Source: CAYNYI01 sp964401455 (GTDB lineage Bacteria; Fibrobacterota; OXYB2-FULL-49-7; CAYNYI01). From it: 10,645 bases of DNA. Shown in pieces: positions 1-5,642 of this stretch; the stretch's first letter is position 1, and every line of letters starts with the position of its first letter. Below the pieces are notes generated by a model. It did no database searches and was not told the DNA's origin. It saw only the letters and a program-made list of their open reading frames with translations. The stretch is from assembly GCA_964401455.1 (NCBI GenBank), contig CAYNYI010000095.1:1-10645 (forward strand), given 5' to 3'. Both the position numbers and the translations under genes were made by a program.

Positions 1-345
1 CTCAAATTCGTCATATTCTTTTTTTTCGAAGATCGTCCCTTCTCTTTCTACCATGACAGAGTCGGCTTTTTCCGCCTTATCTATTGAATCCCGATAGGAC
101 CTTTCTTTAAGAAAATCCTCGAAAGAAGGGGATTCTCCATATTTACGGGTTACATATGCCTTATCAGAGGGGTCGAGGCTGGAAACCTCCGAAGCTTCCG
201 GAGAACTCATGCCCAAAGCGTCATTATTAGTCGCGGTTTTATAACGTAAATAGACTTTACGAAGACTGTCTCTCTCCGAATGGGAATATTCCGGATAGGC
301 GGAGAGAACCAGAAGCAGTAATACTGTTAAAATTCTTTTCATCAT
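1..345 (-). CDS. Exported protein, N-terminal part (possible polysaccharide export protein)
   Basis: This is an open reading frame of 115 codons that runs off the left edge without a stop. It begins MMKRILTVLLLLVLSAYPEY: two basic residues after the start, then about 11 hydrophobic residues, which is a typical Sec signal peptide. There is no cysteine lipobox, so it is probably not a lipoprotein. The mature part is polar and charged, rich in Asp, Glu, Ser and Lys, with no motif I recognise. Two tandem ATG codons (345 and 342) follow a weak AGGG site. It starts 50 bases after rmlB on the same strand. The position at the end of a nucleotide-sugar operon and the acidic segment near the edge (EKKEYDEFE) make an outer-membrane polysaccharide export (SLBB/Wza-type) protein a reasonable guess, but the defining domain would lie outside the window. 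The gene is well supported; the function is weak. Confidence 0.72.
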   Translation of the reverse strand, partial: MMKRILTVLLLLVLSAYPEYSHSERDSLRKVYLRYKTATNNDALGMSSPEASEVSSLDPSDKAYVTRKYGESPSFEDFLKERSYRDSIDKAEKADSVMVEREGTIFEKKEYDEFE

Positions 346-395
346 GCGTCCCTGTATAAACATTCAAGCCGAAAATATAACTATCCCGTCCGGAA

Positions 396-1400
396 TTAGT
401 CAATATTATCTATATTACCGGTTTTAAAAAATTTAATATACCATTCGGCGGTCTGCTGAAGACCATCTGTAAATAACGTCCTTGGTGCCCATCCGAGCTC
501 AGAGCATATCTTTGTATAATCCACAGCATAACGTTTGTCATGCCCAGGACGGTCGGTTACAAAGTCAATGAGTCTTTCAGAGTTTTTTCTGCCCAGTTTC
601 CGGTCAAGGACGGCACAGAGTTCGCGCGCGAGCTCCACATTTGTCTTTTCATTACCGCCTCCTATATTGTAAGAAGCCCCCGCGGTGCCTTTTTCCAGAA
701 CCGTCAGAAGCGCCTCACAATGATCTTTAACAAAAAGCCAGTCGCGGACATTTTTTCCGTCTCCGTAAACAGGTATCGGTTTTTCAGCTATAATGCTCCT
801 TAAAACAACCGGAATAAATTTTTCAGGATATTGAAAAGGCCCGTAATTATTGGAACAGTTAGTCACGATTACCGGAAGTCCGTAAGTATGATAATATGCC
901 ATCGCGAAGTGGTCGGAAGAGGCTTTTGAAGCGGAATAAGGGCTCCTCGGAGAATAGGGCGTTTCTTCGGTGAAGCGGCCCTCCGGACCGAGGGTCCCGT
1001 AAACCTCATCGGTAGAGACATGCAGGAAAAGTTTGTCTGCATTGTTTTTCCATTTTTCTCTCGCCGCTTCTAAAAGGGTAAATGTACCGGTCACATTGGT
1101 CCTCAGAAATTCCGCAGGACCTTCTATACTCCTGTCCACATGAGACTCGGCCGCGAAATTTACGATATAATCAAACTCTTTTTCAGCGAACAGCTTTGTT
1201 AAAAGGCCGGTATCGGAGATATCCCCTTTTATAAAGGAATAACGAGGGGCTTTTTCAAGGTGCGCCAGATTTTCCGGCATGGCGGCATAGGTCAGTTTAT
1301 CGATATTTAAAACAGACCAGTCAGGGCGGGTTTCCATAACAAGCCTGATAAAATTCGTCCCTATGAATCCGCATCCGCCGGTAACGAGAAGTTTTTTCAT
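396..1400 (-). CDS. rmlB: dTDP-glucose 4,6-dehydratase
   Basis: The 334-residue protein is a full-length extended short-chain dehydrogenase. It converts dTDP-glucose to dTDP-4-keto-6-deoxyglucose, the second step of dTDP-L-rhamnose synthesis, in the cytosol. The NAD-binding glycine motif GGCGFIG lies at residues 8-14. The family signature STDEVYG at 129-135 supplies the catalytic Asp131-Glu132 pair that separates RmlB from other epimerases, and the catalytic Tyr155/Lys159 appear in YSASK. Substrate-side signatures NNYGP, KFIP and RDWLFV are also present. The ATG start gives the usual N-terminus directly before the Rossmann fold; the upstream ribosome site is weak (AAGAAAAG). It is separated from the rest of the rml genes (6679-8757) by about 5 kb and lies 15 bases after a HEPN gene, so it is probably translated from the same long mRNA. 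The assignment is secure. Confidence 0.96.
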   Translation of the reverse strand: MKKLLVTGGCGFIGTNFIRLVMETRPDWSVLNIDKLTYAAMPENLAHLEKAPRYSFIKGDISDTGLLTKLFAEKEFDYIVNFAAESHVDRSIEGPAEFLRTNVTGTFTLLEAAREKWKNNADKLFLHVSTDEVYGTLGPEGRFTEETPYSPRSPYSASKASSDHFAMAYYHTYGLPVIVTNCSNNYGPFQYPEKFIPVVLRSIIAEKPIPVYGDGKNVRDWLFVKDHCEALLTVLEKGTAGASYNIGGGNEKTNVELARELCAVLDRKLGRKNSERLIDFVTDRPGHDKRYAVDYTKICSELGWAPRTLFTDGLQQTAEWYIKFFKTGNIDNID

Positions 1401-1415
1401 TAAATAGTTCTTTTC

Positions 1416-1841
1416 TTATTGGGTTCTATCTAAAACTTTTTTGGCCGCTTTATAAAATTGTCCGGCATATTCAATACCTTTATCAGCGTCTGTTTTATCA
1501 AATGCTTCTGAAGGATTAATATCAGGAAGTCCGTCAGGATATCTTGTGGGTATATAAAGGCGGTCTATAAAAAGAGCTTTCTTTTTTAATCCCGAAAAAA
1601 CTGCTGCCGCAGAAGCGTCAAGCTGCTCGATTCCCGTAAGCATTTTTATTACAGAGTGGCCCCATGGCTCCTCATCTTTTAAATAAAAAACTGCTTTAAC
1701 TGCTTTTTCAGAAGACTGCTGGGAATGAAAACAGGAATGGGCGTACTGTCCGGAATCTTTGAGTATGCGCGCAGAATCAAGGTCATCTTTCGCGGCCTCA
1801 AGCCATAACTGCGCCCTGTCTTCAGCTTTTTCCTGACTCAT
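1416..1841 (-). CDS. HEPN domain protein, partner of MNT nucleotidyltransferase
   Basis: This 141-residue all-alpha protein matches the short HEPN family that pairs with minimal nucleotidyltransferases. Visible marks are WLEAAKDDLDSA near residue 13, then YAHSCFHSQQSSEKAVKA at about 33-50, GH at 61-62, and the RYPD motif at 100-103. Known HEPN/MNT pairs act as toxin-antitoxin systems in which the HEPN protein is an RNase and the NTase modifies it. Here I find no Rx4-6H ribonuclease motif, so RNase activity is doubtful; this subfamily may have another role. I chose the ATG at 1841 rather than the one seven codons upstream because GAGGGGG lies nine bases before it. That start overlaps the NTase gene by 20 bases, which supports co-translation. 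The gene ends 15 bases before rmlB. Confidence 0.85.
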   Translation of the reverse strand: MSQEKAEDRAQLWLEAAKDDLDSARILKDSGQYAHSCFHSQQSSEKAVKAVFYLKDEEPWGHSVIKMLTGIEQLDASAAAVFSGLKKKALFIDRLYIPTRYPDGLPDINPSEAFDKTDADKGIEYAGQFYKAAKKVLDRTQ

Positions 1842-2163
1842 ATATGAGTTCCCCCTCTTCAAGAATTCTTTTAATAAACTTTCTTCCCGATATTTTCCCT
1901 AACTCTTCAGGATTATATATCAGGAGGTCCACATCGTATCCATGCAGTATATCATAAACTTCCGAAAACTGCTCATAACGATCAAAAAATCTTTCAATGG
2001 TTTTTTTTACGACCATAATATCTATATCGCTCCTCCTGGTGTTTTTACCAGCCGCATAAGAACCGAAAAGAAAAGCCTTTTCCACATTCTTACCCGCCAA
2101 CACAGGGGCAAGCATCCTTTTAATATCATCTTTATCCAGAACAGCGGACTCCTTTAGGCTCAT
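1822..2163 (-). CDS. Minimal nucleotidyltransferase (MNT family)
   Basis: The 113-residue protein has the pol-beta-type nucleotidyltransferase fold of MNT antitoxins. GSYAAGKNTRRSDIDIMV at residues 34-51 is the family's G-S-x(10)-D-x-D active site (Gly34, Ser35, Asp46, Asp48), and a third metal-binding Asp is present in YDVDLLIY (Asp77 or Asp79). All catalytic residues are therefore intact. In characterised MntA/HepT pairs the NTase transfers AMP to a tyrosine of the HEPN toxin and silences it; the same role is inferred here. The start is fixed by a strong GGAGGA six bases upstream of the ATG at 2163. This ATG overlaps the TGA stop of the preceding 2-epimerase gene (ATGA), a classic coupling junction, and the Shine-Dalgarno site lies inside the end of that gene. 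An upstream ATG at 2181 is possible but has poorer support. Confidence 0.9.
   Translation of the reverse strand: MSLKESAVLDKDDIKRMLAPVLAGKNVEKAFLFGSYAAGKNTRRSDIDIMVVKKTIERFFDRYEQFSEVYDILHGYDVDLLIYNPEELGKISGRKFIKRILEEGELIYESGKS
1836..1849. repeat. Perfect 14-bp palindrome across the HEPN start codon
   Basis: ACTCATATATGAGT is its own reverse complement and contains the HEPN start codon at 1839-1841, next to the ribosome binding site. It could be a binding site for a dimeric regulator or a weak hairpin over the start, or chance. Confidence 0.5.
1851..1857 (-). promoter_or_regulatory. Ribosome binding site for the HEPN gene
   Basis: GAGGGGG on the minus strand lies nine bases before the ATG at 1841 and within the end of the MNT gene. 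It favours the shorter HEPN start over the ATG at 1862, which would place this site inside the coding region. Confidence 0.65.
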
Positions 2164-3239
2164 AAAAGCTCCTCCAGACACTTGACCATCTTAACAGCAG
2201 CGTCACCGCGTCCGTATTCGGTAATTTCCCGCTTCTTATAATCGTAAGCCATCGCTTTTTCAATATTTTCTATATCCGCGGTATCCGCGAGCACATTCCA
2301 CCCGGCATCAACCGTCTCTGTCCACTCGGTCTCGGTACGAAGGGTAAGGCACGGCACTCCATGGAAAAACGCTTCTTTCTGTATCCCCCCTGAATCTGTA
2401 ATTATAAGCGAAGCATTTTTTTCCAGCATTACCATGTCCAGAAACCCGACCGGTTTTACCGGCCCCAGATTTTCAAGAAGACCTGTAAGCCCGGCTACTT
2501 CGGCACACTTAACTGTTCTTGGATGTACGGGAAAAACAAGATCCAGATCTTTTTTTATATCTGTGAGGGCTTTTAGTATGTTTTCCAACCTTTGCGGAGA
2601 ATCCGTATTCTCAGCCCTATGGACAGTAATAAGGGCATATTGCTTTTCTTTAACACCGAGGTCTTTAAGTATAGCGCTTCTTTTTGAGGCGGCTTCGGCA
2701 CTCTGGATTGCCGCGTCATACATTATATCGCCTGTATGAAAAACATTTTTTGTAATACCTTCGGCTTTCAGGTGTTTGACCGCCGTGCCGGTCGGACAAA
2801 AAAGCACCGAAGAAAGCCTGTCCGCCACAATCCTGTTGATCTCCTCAGGCATTCGGCGGTTAAAGCTCCTAAGGCCCGCCTCTACATGCACGATAGGTAT
2901 ATGAAGTTTGGAAGCCACAAGCGCGCCAGCTATCGTCGAATTGGTATCACCGTAAACAAGGACCGCGTCCGGTTTTTCCGAAATCATCAGCGGCTCAAGC
3001 TTTTTCATTATCTCAGCGGTCATAACAGCATGAGTTCCGCCGCCGCATTCAAGATTATATGCCGGAGCAGGGATCCCCATTTCATCGAAAAATACCTGAG
3101 ACATTTCAAAATCATAGTGCTGCCCTGTGTGAACAAGCAGTTCCGTAAATTTCCCGTTTTCTTTCACGGCTTTCGAAAACGGTGCGGCCTTTACAAACTG
3201 CGGTCTGGCGCCGATTATTGTGAGTATTTTTTTCTTCAT
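2160..3239 (-). CDS. wecB: UDP-GlcNAc 2-epimerase family protein, probably WbpI-like
   Basis: This 359-residue cytosolic enzyme belongs to the non-hydrolysing UDP-GlcNAc 2-epimerases (GT-B fold), which interconvert gluco- and manno-configured UDP-sugars. The N-terminal motif GARPQFVKAAP is at residues 10-20, HTGQHYD at 37-43, VYGDTNST at 95-102, HVEAGLRSFNRRMPEEINR at 118-136, HRAEN at 207-211 and SGGIQKEA at 283-290. Residues matching the catalytic Asp, Glu, Glu and His of WecB (Asp98, Glu120, Glu132/133, His207) are present. E. coli WecB has GTRPEAIK and VHGDTTTT at the first motifs; the GARPQF and VYGDTNST forms here are those I associate with Pseudomonas WbpI, which epimerises UDP-GlcNAc(3NAc)A. 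The WlbA- and WlbB-type genes in the same operon favour that role. It follows the HEPN gene directly (TAA then ATG, no gap). Confidence 0.93.
   Translation of the reverse strand: MKKKILTIIGARPQFVKAAPFSKAVKENGKFTELLVHTGQHYDFEMSQVFFDEMGIPAPAYNLECGGGTHAVMTAEIMKKLEPLMISEKPDAVLVYGDTNSTIAGALVASKLHIPIVHVEAGLRSFNRRMPEEINRIVADRLSSVLFCPTGTAVKHLKAEGITKNVFHTGDIMYDAAIQSAEAASKRSAILKDLGVKEKQYALITVHRAENTDSPQRLENILKALTDIKKDLDLVFPVHPRTVKCAEVAGLTGLLENLGPVKPVGFLDMVMLEKNASLIITDSGGIQKEAFFHGVPCLTLRTETEWTETVDAGWNVLADTADIENIEKAMAYDYKKREITEYGRGDAAVKMVKCLEELL
2170..2175 (-). promoter_or_regulatory. Ribosome binding site for the MNT gene, inside the 2-epimerase gene
   Basis: GGAGGA on the minus strand lies within the last codons of the 2-epimerase gene, six bases before the ATG at 2163. 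It decides that start over the ATG at 2181. Confidence 0.7.
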
Positions 3240-3731
3240 TTACACCTGCTTATACCAGTTTTTAATAAATAATGATATTTCCTTCTTTATTTGTTCCGCG
3301 GCTTTCTTTGTAATTACGCTTATTTTTCTTACTCTGACAGATTTTAAGTATATTCCGTAACTGTTTCTTACAATGTGCCGGAATTTCAGTATTTCTTCAA
3401 GCATACCGTAAAGCTCATTTGAAATAATTCTTTTCCTTATAGAAGGGATATCTGACTTCATTTCAATTAACAAAGTCTTATGCCATGATTCACCTTTAGG
3501 TATTCCGCCGTTTAATTCTTCTGCGATAAATTTAAAAATGTTTTCGACAGAATTATAAAAATCATGAATATACATAGCTTCCGCGCGTACTTCATGACAA
3601 TTCAGCTCTTCGGCCTTTTTTAAAAGCAGATCGTCAAGCCCTGTAAAAGTTTTGGAAATAATATCATACTCCTGCTCAATGAACGCGAATAACGCTGAGT
3701 ACTCAGCTCTTTTTTTTCTTTTTTCTTCCAA
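3240..3731 (-). CDS. HEPN/HepT-like protein, partner of upstream NTase
   Basis: The 163-residue helical, lysine-rich protein looks like the HepT-like family found beside small nucleotidyltransferases. Recognisable segments are AMYIHDFYNSVENIFKFIAEELNG (about 52-75), then P and WHKTLL (84-88), then LKFRHIVRNSYGIYL at 115-129. In relatives I know, the last segment reads FRHxxRHxY and supplies the Rx4H ribonuclease motif. Here the histidine position is Asn123, so the motif is R118-x4-N123 with Tyr125 kept. Activity as an RNase is therefore uncertain. The start codon is TTG at 3731, with AGGAG eight bases upstream (3740-3744); no ATG offers a better alternative. It overlaps the NTase gene by 29 bases and touches the start of the 2-epimerase gene, so the pair lies tightly inside the sugar operon. 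Confidence 0.8.
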   Translation of the reverse strand: MEEKRKKRAEYSALFAFIEQEYDIISKTFTGLDDLLLKKAEELNCHEVRAEAMYIHDFYNSVENIFKFIAEELNGGIPKGESWHKTLLIEMKSDIPSIRKRIISNELYGMLEEILKFRHIVRNSYGIYLKSVRVRKISVITKKAAEQIKKEISLFIKNWYKQV

Positions 3732-4083
3732 TGGGTATACTCCTGTTATAAAAATACTCTGCTTTTTTTTGGGTCGTGGATTTTAAGGGTATTATATCTA
3801 TCTCCCACGGATAAAATTTATCCAGGTCTTTGCCGCAGTCAAGCATCTCCGACATACTGAACTCCGGCACAACCAGGTCTATGTCTGAAGTTTCCTTATA
3901 CCTTTCCCTTTTAATAAGACTGCCCGTCACCCGTACCTCTTTTACCTTGAATTTCTTTTTCAGTATTTCGGCCGCCTCAAAAGCTATCTCCCAGGCCTCC
4001 AAAAACCTGTCCTCAAGCCCGTCGGGATAAACTTCGTGCTCCGGAACAGAAGTCAGCAAATTCTTTGTCTCATTTTTTATCAT
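3703..4083 (-). CDS. Minimal nucleotidyltransferase paired with HepT-like protein
   Basis: The 126-residue protein has a helical N-terminal part (about 1-45) followed by a pol-beta NTase core. GSLIKRERYKETSDIDLVV at 54-72 gives the G-S-x(11)-D-x-D motif (Gly54, Ser55, Asp67, Asp69), and WEIDIIPL at 93-100 supplies the third carboxylate, Asp96. The catalytic set looks complete. It is most likely the antitoxin-like, HEPN-modifying member of an MNT/HEPN pair. The C-terminus is a run of lysines (GRKKKKKS) encoded by A6 and A8 tracts, and this stretch overlaps the HEPN start region in another frame. The ATG at 4083 overlaps the end of the AbiEii-type gene by 14 bases and has only a weak AAAGA site, so translation may depend on coupling. 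Confidence 0.85.
   Translation of the reverse strand: MIKNETKNLLTSVPEHEVYPDGLEDRFLEAWEIAFEAAEILKKKFKVKEVRVTGSLIKRERYKETSDIDLVVPEFSMSEMLDCGKDLDKFYPWEIDIIPLKSTTQKKAEYFYNRSIPIGRKKKKKS
3740..3744 (-). promoter_or_regulatory. Ribosome binding site for the TTG start of the HepT-like gene
   Basis: AGGAG on the minus strand lies eight bases before TTG at 3731, inside the end of the NTase gene. It is the only good site near a possible start. Confidence 0.6.
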
Positions 4084-4756
4084 AAATCTTTTTTATAATC
4101 TCTTTGTAAAAAGAATCAAACAGTTTCGTATCAATTTTTTTCATCATCCAGCTTAACCCGCCGACCATCTCCCTGATTGCATTATAAGAATCCTCTATCT
4201 GATAAGCGGCCGTGGGCGGATCATCAAAAACGGCGTCTTTATTTACGGCACCTTCGTACACCTTTTCAAAATCAAAAACATCGGAATATTCAGAAAGAAA
4301 ATAGAAATCTATAAAATCTTTAGGTTCCCTGCGGCTTACGAGAGTACAGAGCTTATTGGACATAATGTTTTCAATACTATCGATAAGAATTTTAGCTCTG
4401 TCATTAAAAGCAAACCGGGAACGCCCGGATTTATCGGAAAGCCTGTCCTTTACCAGATCGACTTTGACCCCCTCTATAAGCCCAGAAAAATATTCGGGCG
4501 TCTGCTTTATTTCGACAAGGTTCTGCCCCCATCTCTTTTTAATAGAAAAAATAATATCACTAAGCTCAATACTTTCATTTGTTGTAAATAAATCAATATC
4601 CTCCGACTTTCTGTGATGCATATAAAAGACCGAGAGCGCAGTACCTCCCGTAAGAAAAAAATCTTCTGAAATCATAGAAAAGCTGCTCATTTCTATAAGC
4701 AACTTCCTTTGAGCTTCTGAAGCGTAGCAATCTGTTTTTTCTTCTACCTTAACCAT
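4070..4756 (-). CDS. AbiEii-type nucleotidyltransferase (putative toxin)
   Basis: This 228-residue protein fits the AbiEii/AbiGii nucleotidyltransferase family (PF08843). Motif I is LTGGTALSVFYMHHRKSEDIDLF at 35-57, with Gly37-Gly38 and the metal-binding Asp53 and Asp55. KVDLVKD near 98-104 gives the third Asp (Asp100). A third conserved block, ENIMSNKLCTLVSRREPKDFIDFYFL at about 129-154, contains the family's Lys135 and the Asp147/Asp150 pair. In the AbiE system the AbiEii member is a bacteriostatic NTase toxin controlled by AbiEi. Here the partner in front is a different, 87-residue protein (4749-5012), not a winged-helix AbiEi. The ATG at 4756 overlaps that partner by eight bases. Catalytic residues appear intact. 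Family is well supported; toxicity is inferred only from relatives. Confidence 0.88.
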   Translation of the reverse strand: MVKVEEKTDCYASEAQRKLLIEMSSFSMISEDFFLTGGTALSVFYMHHRKSEDIDLFTTNESIELSDIIFSIKKRWGQNLVEIKQTPEYFSGLIEGVKVDLVKDRLSDKSGRSRFAFNDRAKILIDSIENIMSNKLCTLVSRREPKDFIDFYFLSEYSDVFDFEKVYEGAVNKDAVFDDPPTAAYQIEDSYNAIREMVGGLSWMMKKIDTKLFDSFYKEIIKKIYDKK

Positions 4757-5012
4757 ACACTTCTGTCATCCTCTTCCATTTTTTTCTGGAATATGGGCTG
4801 ATTTTAAGATGGCCCAGTTTTTTTTCTATTTCACTGATATCAAAGAACTCCATTGTGTCGATTACGCGTCCATGCTCAAGAAAACGCGACAGTGCCCAGT
4901 CGCGAAAAGCCCCCTCACCGGCCGACAGTTTTTCTTTCAGTACTTCCGGGTCGGTCAACTCCGGGCAATCCCAGAAAACTGCCTTTAAAAAATTATTTTT
5001 TGAATTCATCAT
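4749..5012 (-). CDS. Small protein preceding AbiEii-type NTase (putative antitoxin)
   Basis: This 87-residue soluble protein starts at tandem ATG codons (5012, 5009) inside the end of the acetyltransferase gene, overlapping it by 20 bases, with a GGGTGA-like site upstream. It contains FWDCPEL near residue 14, then RDWALSRFLEHGRVIDTMEF (about 37-56), and ends LSPYSRKKWKRMTEVYG-like (ISPYSRKKWKRMTEVYG). This arrangement, a short FWD segment followed by an R-FLE-G helix and a basic Trp-containing tail, is one I associate with small conserved proteins encoded beside AbiEii-type NTases and thought to be their antitoxins. I cannot name the Pfam family with certainty. The open frame extends upstream to 5162, but that part is antisense-free shadow of the acetyltransferase and lacks a plausible ribosome site. 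Role as antitoxin is inferred from position. Confidence 0.78.
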   Translation of the reverse strand: MMNSKNNFLKAVFWDCPELTDPEVLKEKLSAGEGAFRDWALSRFLEHGRVIDTMEFFDISEIEKKLGHLKISPYSRKKWKRMTEVYG

Positions 5013-5640
5013 AAAGTTTTTCACCCACGGCTTTTTCTTCCGGAAGAGACTCTCCCTCTCCGAGGTCGAGGCACCGGACAGCGCCGTTATCTTCCTCATA
5101 TCTGTATCCGCTTTCGGGACAAACCATAATTCCGTTTTTATCAGGAGGAGGAAGCGGAACACCGTGACGGCTCATCCAGCCTTTTTGTTTTCCCGGAACA
5201 CCGACTATAAGAGCATAATCCGGAACATCTTTAGTTACTACCGCCCCCGCAGCTATAAAGGCATAGCGGCCTATTTTGGTCCCGCAAACTATAGTCGCGT
5301 TTGCCCCCACGCTCGCTCCCCGGCAGACAAGGGTCTTTTCATAGAGAGAATGTCTGTTAACCTGCGACCTGGGATTTGTTACATTAGTCAAAACACAGCT
5401 AGGACCGAGAAAGACATCATCTTCCAGCTCGGTACCCGTATATACAGAGACATTGTTCTGTATTTTAACATTTGACCCGATTTTCACCCCTTCGGCAATA
5501 TGAACATTCTGACCGAGAATACACTTTTTTCCAAGCACCGCGTTTTTCATGACATGACTGAAATGCCATATTTTGGTTCCCGCTCCTATGCTGCAGGGCT
5601 CATCAACATAAGCGGATTCATGTGAGAAATATTCACTCAT
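4993..5640 (-). CDS. wbpD: WlbB/WbpD-type UDP-sugar N-acetyltransferase
   Basis: The 215-residue protein is a left-handed beta-helix (hexapeptide repeat) acyltransferase. Repeats of the form [IV]-G-x4 run from about residue 14 to 150 (IGAGTKIW, VLGKKCILGQNVHIAEGVKIG, VGANATIVCGTKIG), followed by the loop end DVPDYALIVGVPGKQKGWMS. The C-terminal tail has CPESGYRY and a second cysteine (Cys174, Cys190), as in WbpD/WlbB proteins. Those enzymes transfer acetyl from acetyl-CoA to the 3-amino group of UDP-GlcNAc(3NH2)A. The dehydrogenase gene two bases upstream is the matching WlbA/WbpB type, which supports this substrate. Start is the ATG at 5640 with AAGGAAG just upstream. The last ~20 residues beyond the cysteine tail overlap the next gene and may be a local extension. 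Confidence 0.92.
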   Translation of the reverse strand: MSEYFSHESAYVDEPCSIGAGTKIWHFSHVMKNAVLGKKCILGQNVHIAEGVKIGSNVKIQNNVSVYTGTELEDDVFLGPSCVLTNVTNPRSQVNRHSLYEKTLVCRGASVGANATIVCGTKIGRYAFIAAGAVVTKDVPDYALIVGVPGKQKGWMSRHGVPLPPPDKNGIMVCPESGYRYEEDNGAVRCLDLGEGESLPEEKAVGEKLYDEFKK

Positions 5641-5642
5641 AA

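Noticed and set aside
2736..3272. Plus-strand open frame of 178 codons
   Set aside because: It is antisense to the strongly conserved 2-epimerase and has an arginine/histidine-rich composition typical of a shadow frame.
5013..5162. Upstream extension of the small NTase-partner frame with a hydrophobic-looking beginning
   Set aside because: This stretch is within the acetyltransferase coding region and encodes the conserved cysteine tail there; no ribosome site supports the longer start, so no signal peptide is called.
4855..5475. Plus-strand open frame of 206 codons
   Set aside because: It lies opposite the acetyltransferase and the small NTase partner, both with clear family motifs; its own translation shows no recognisable domain.
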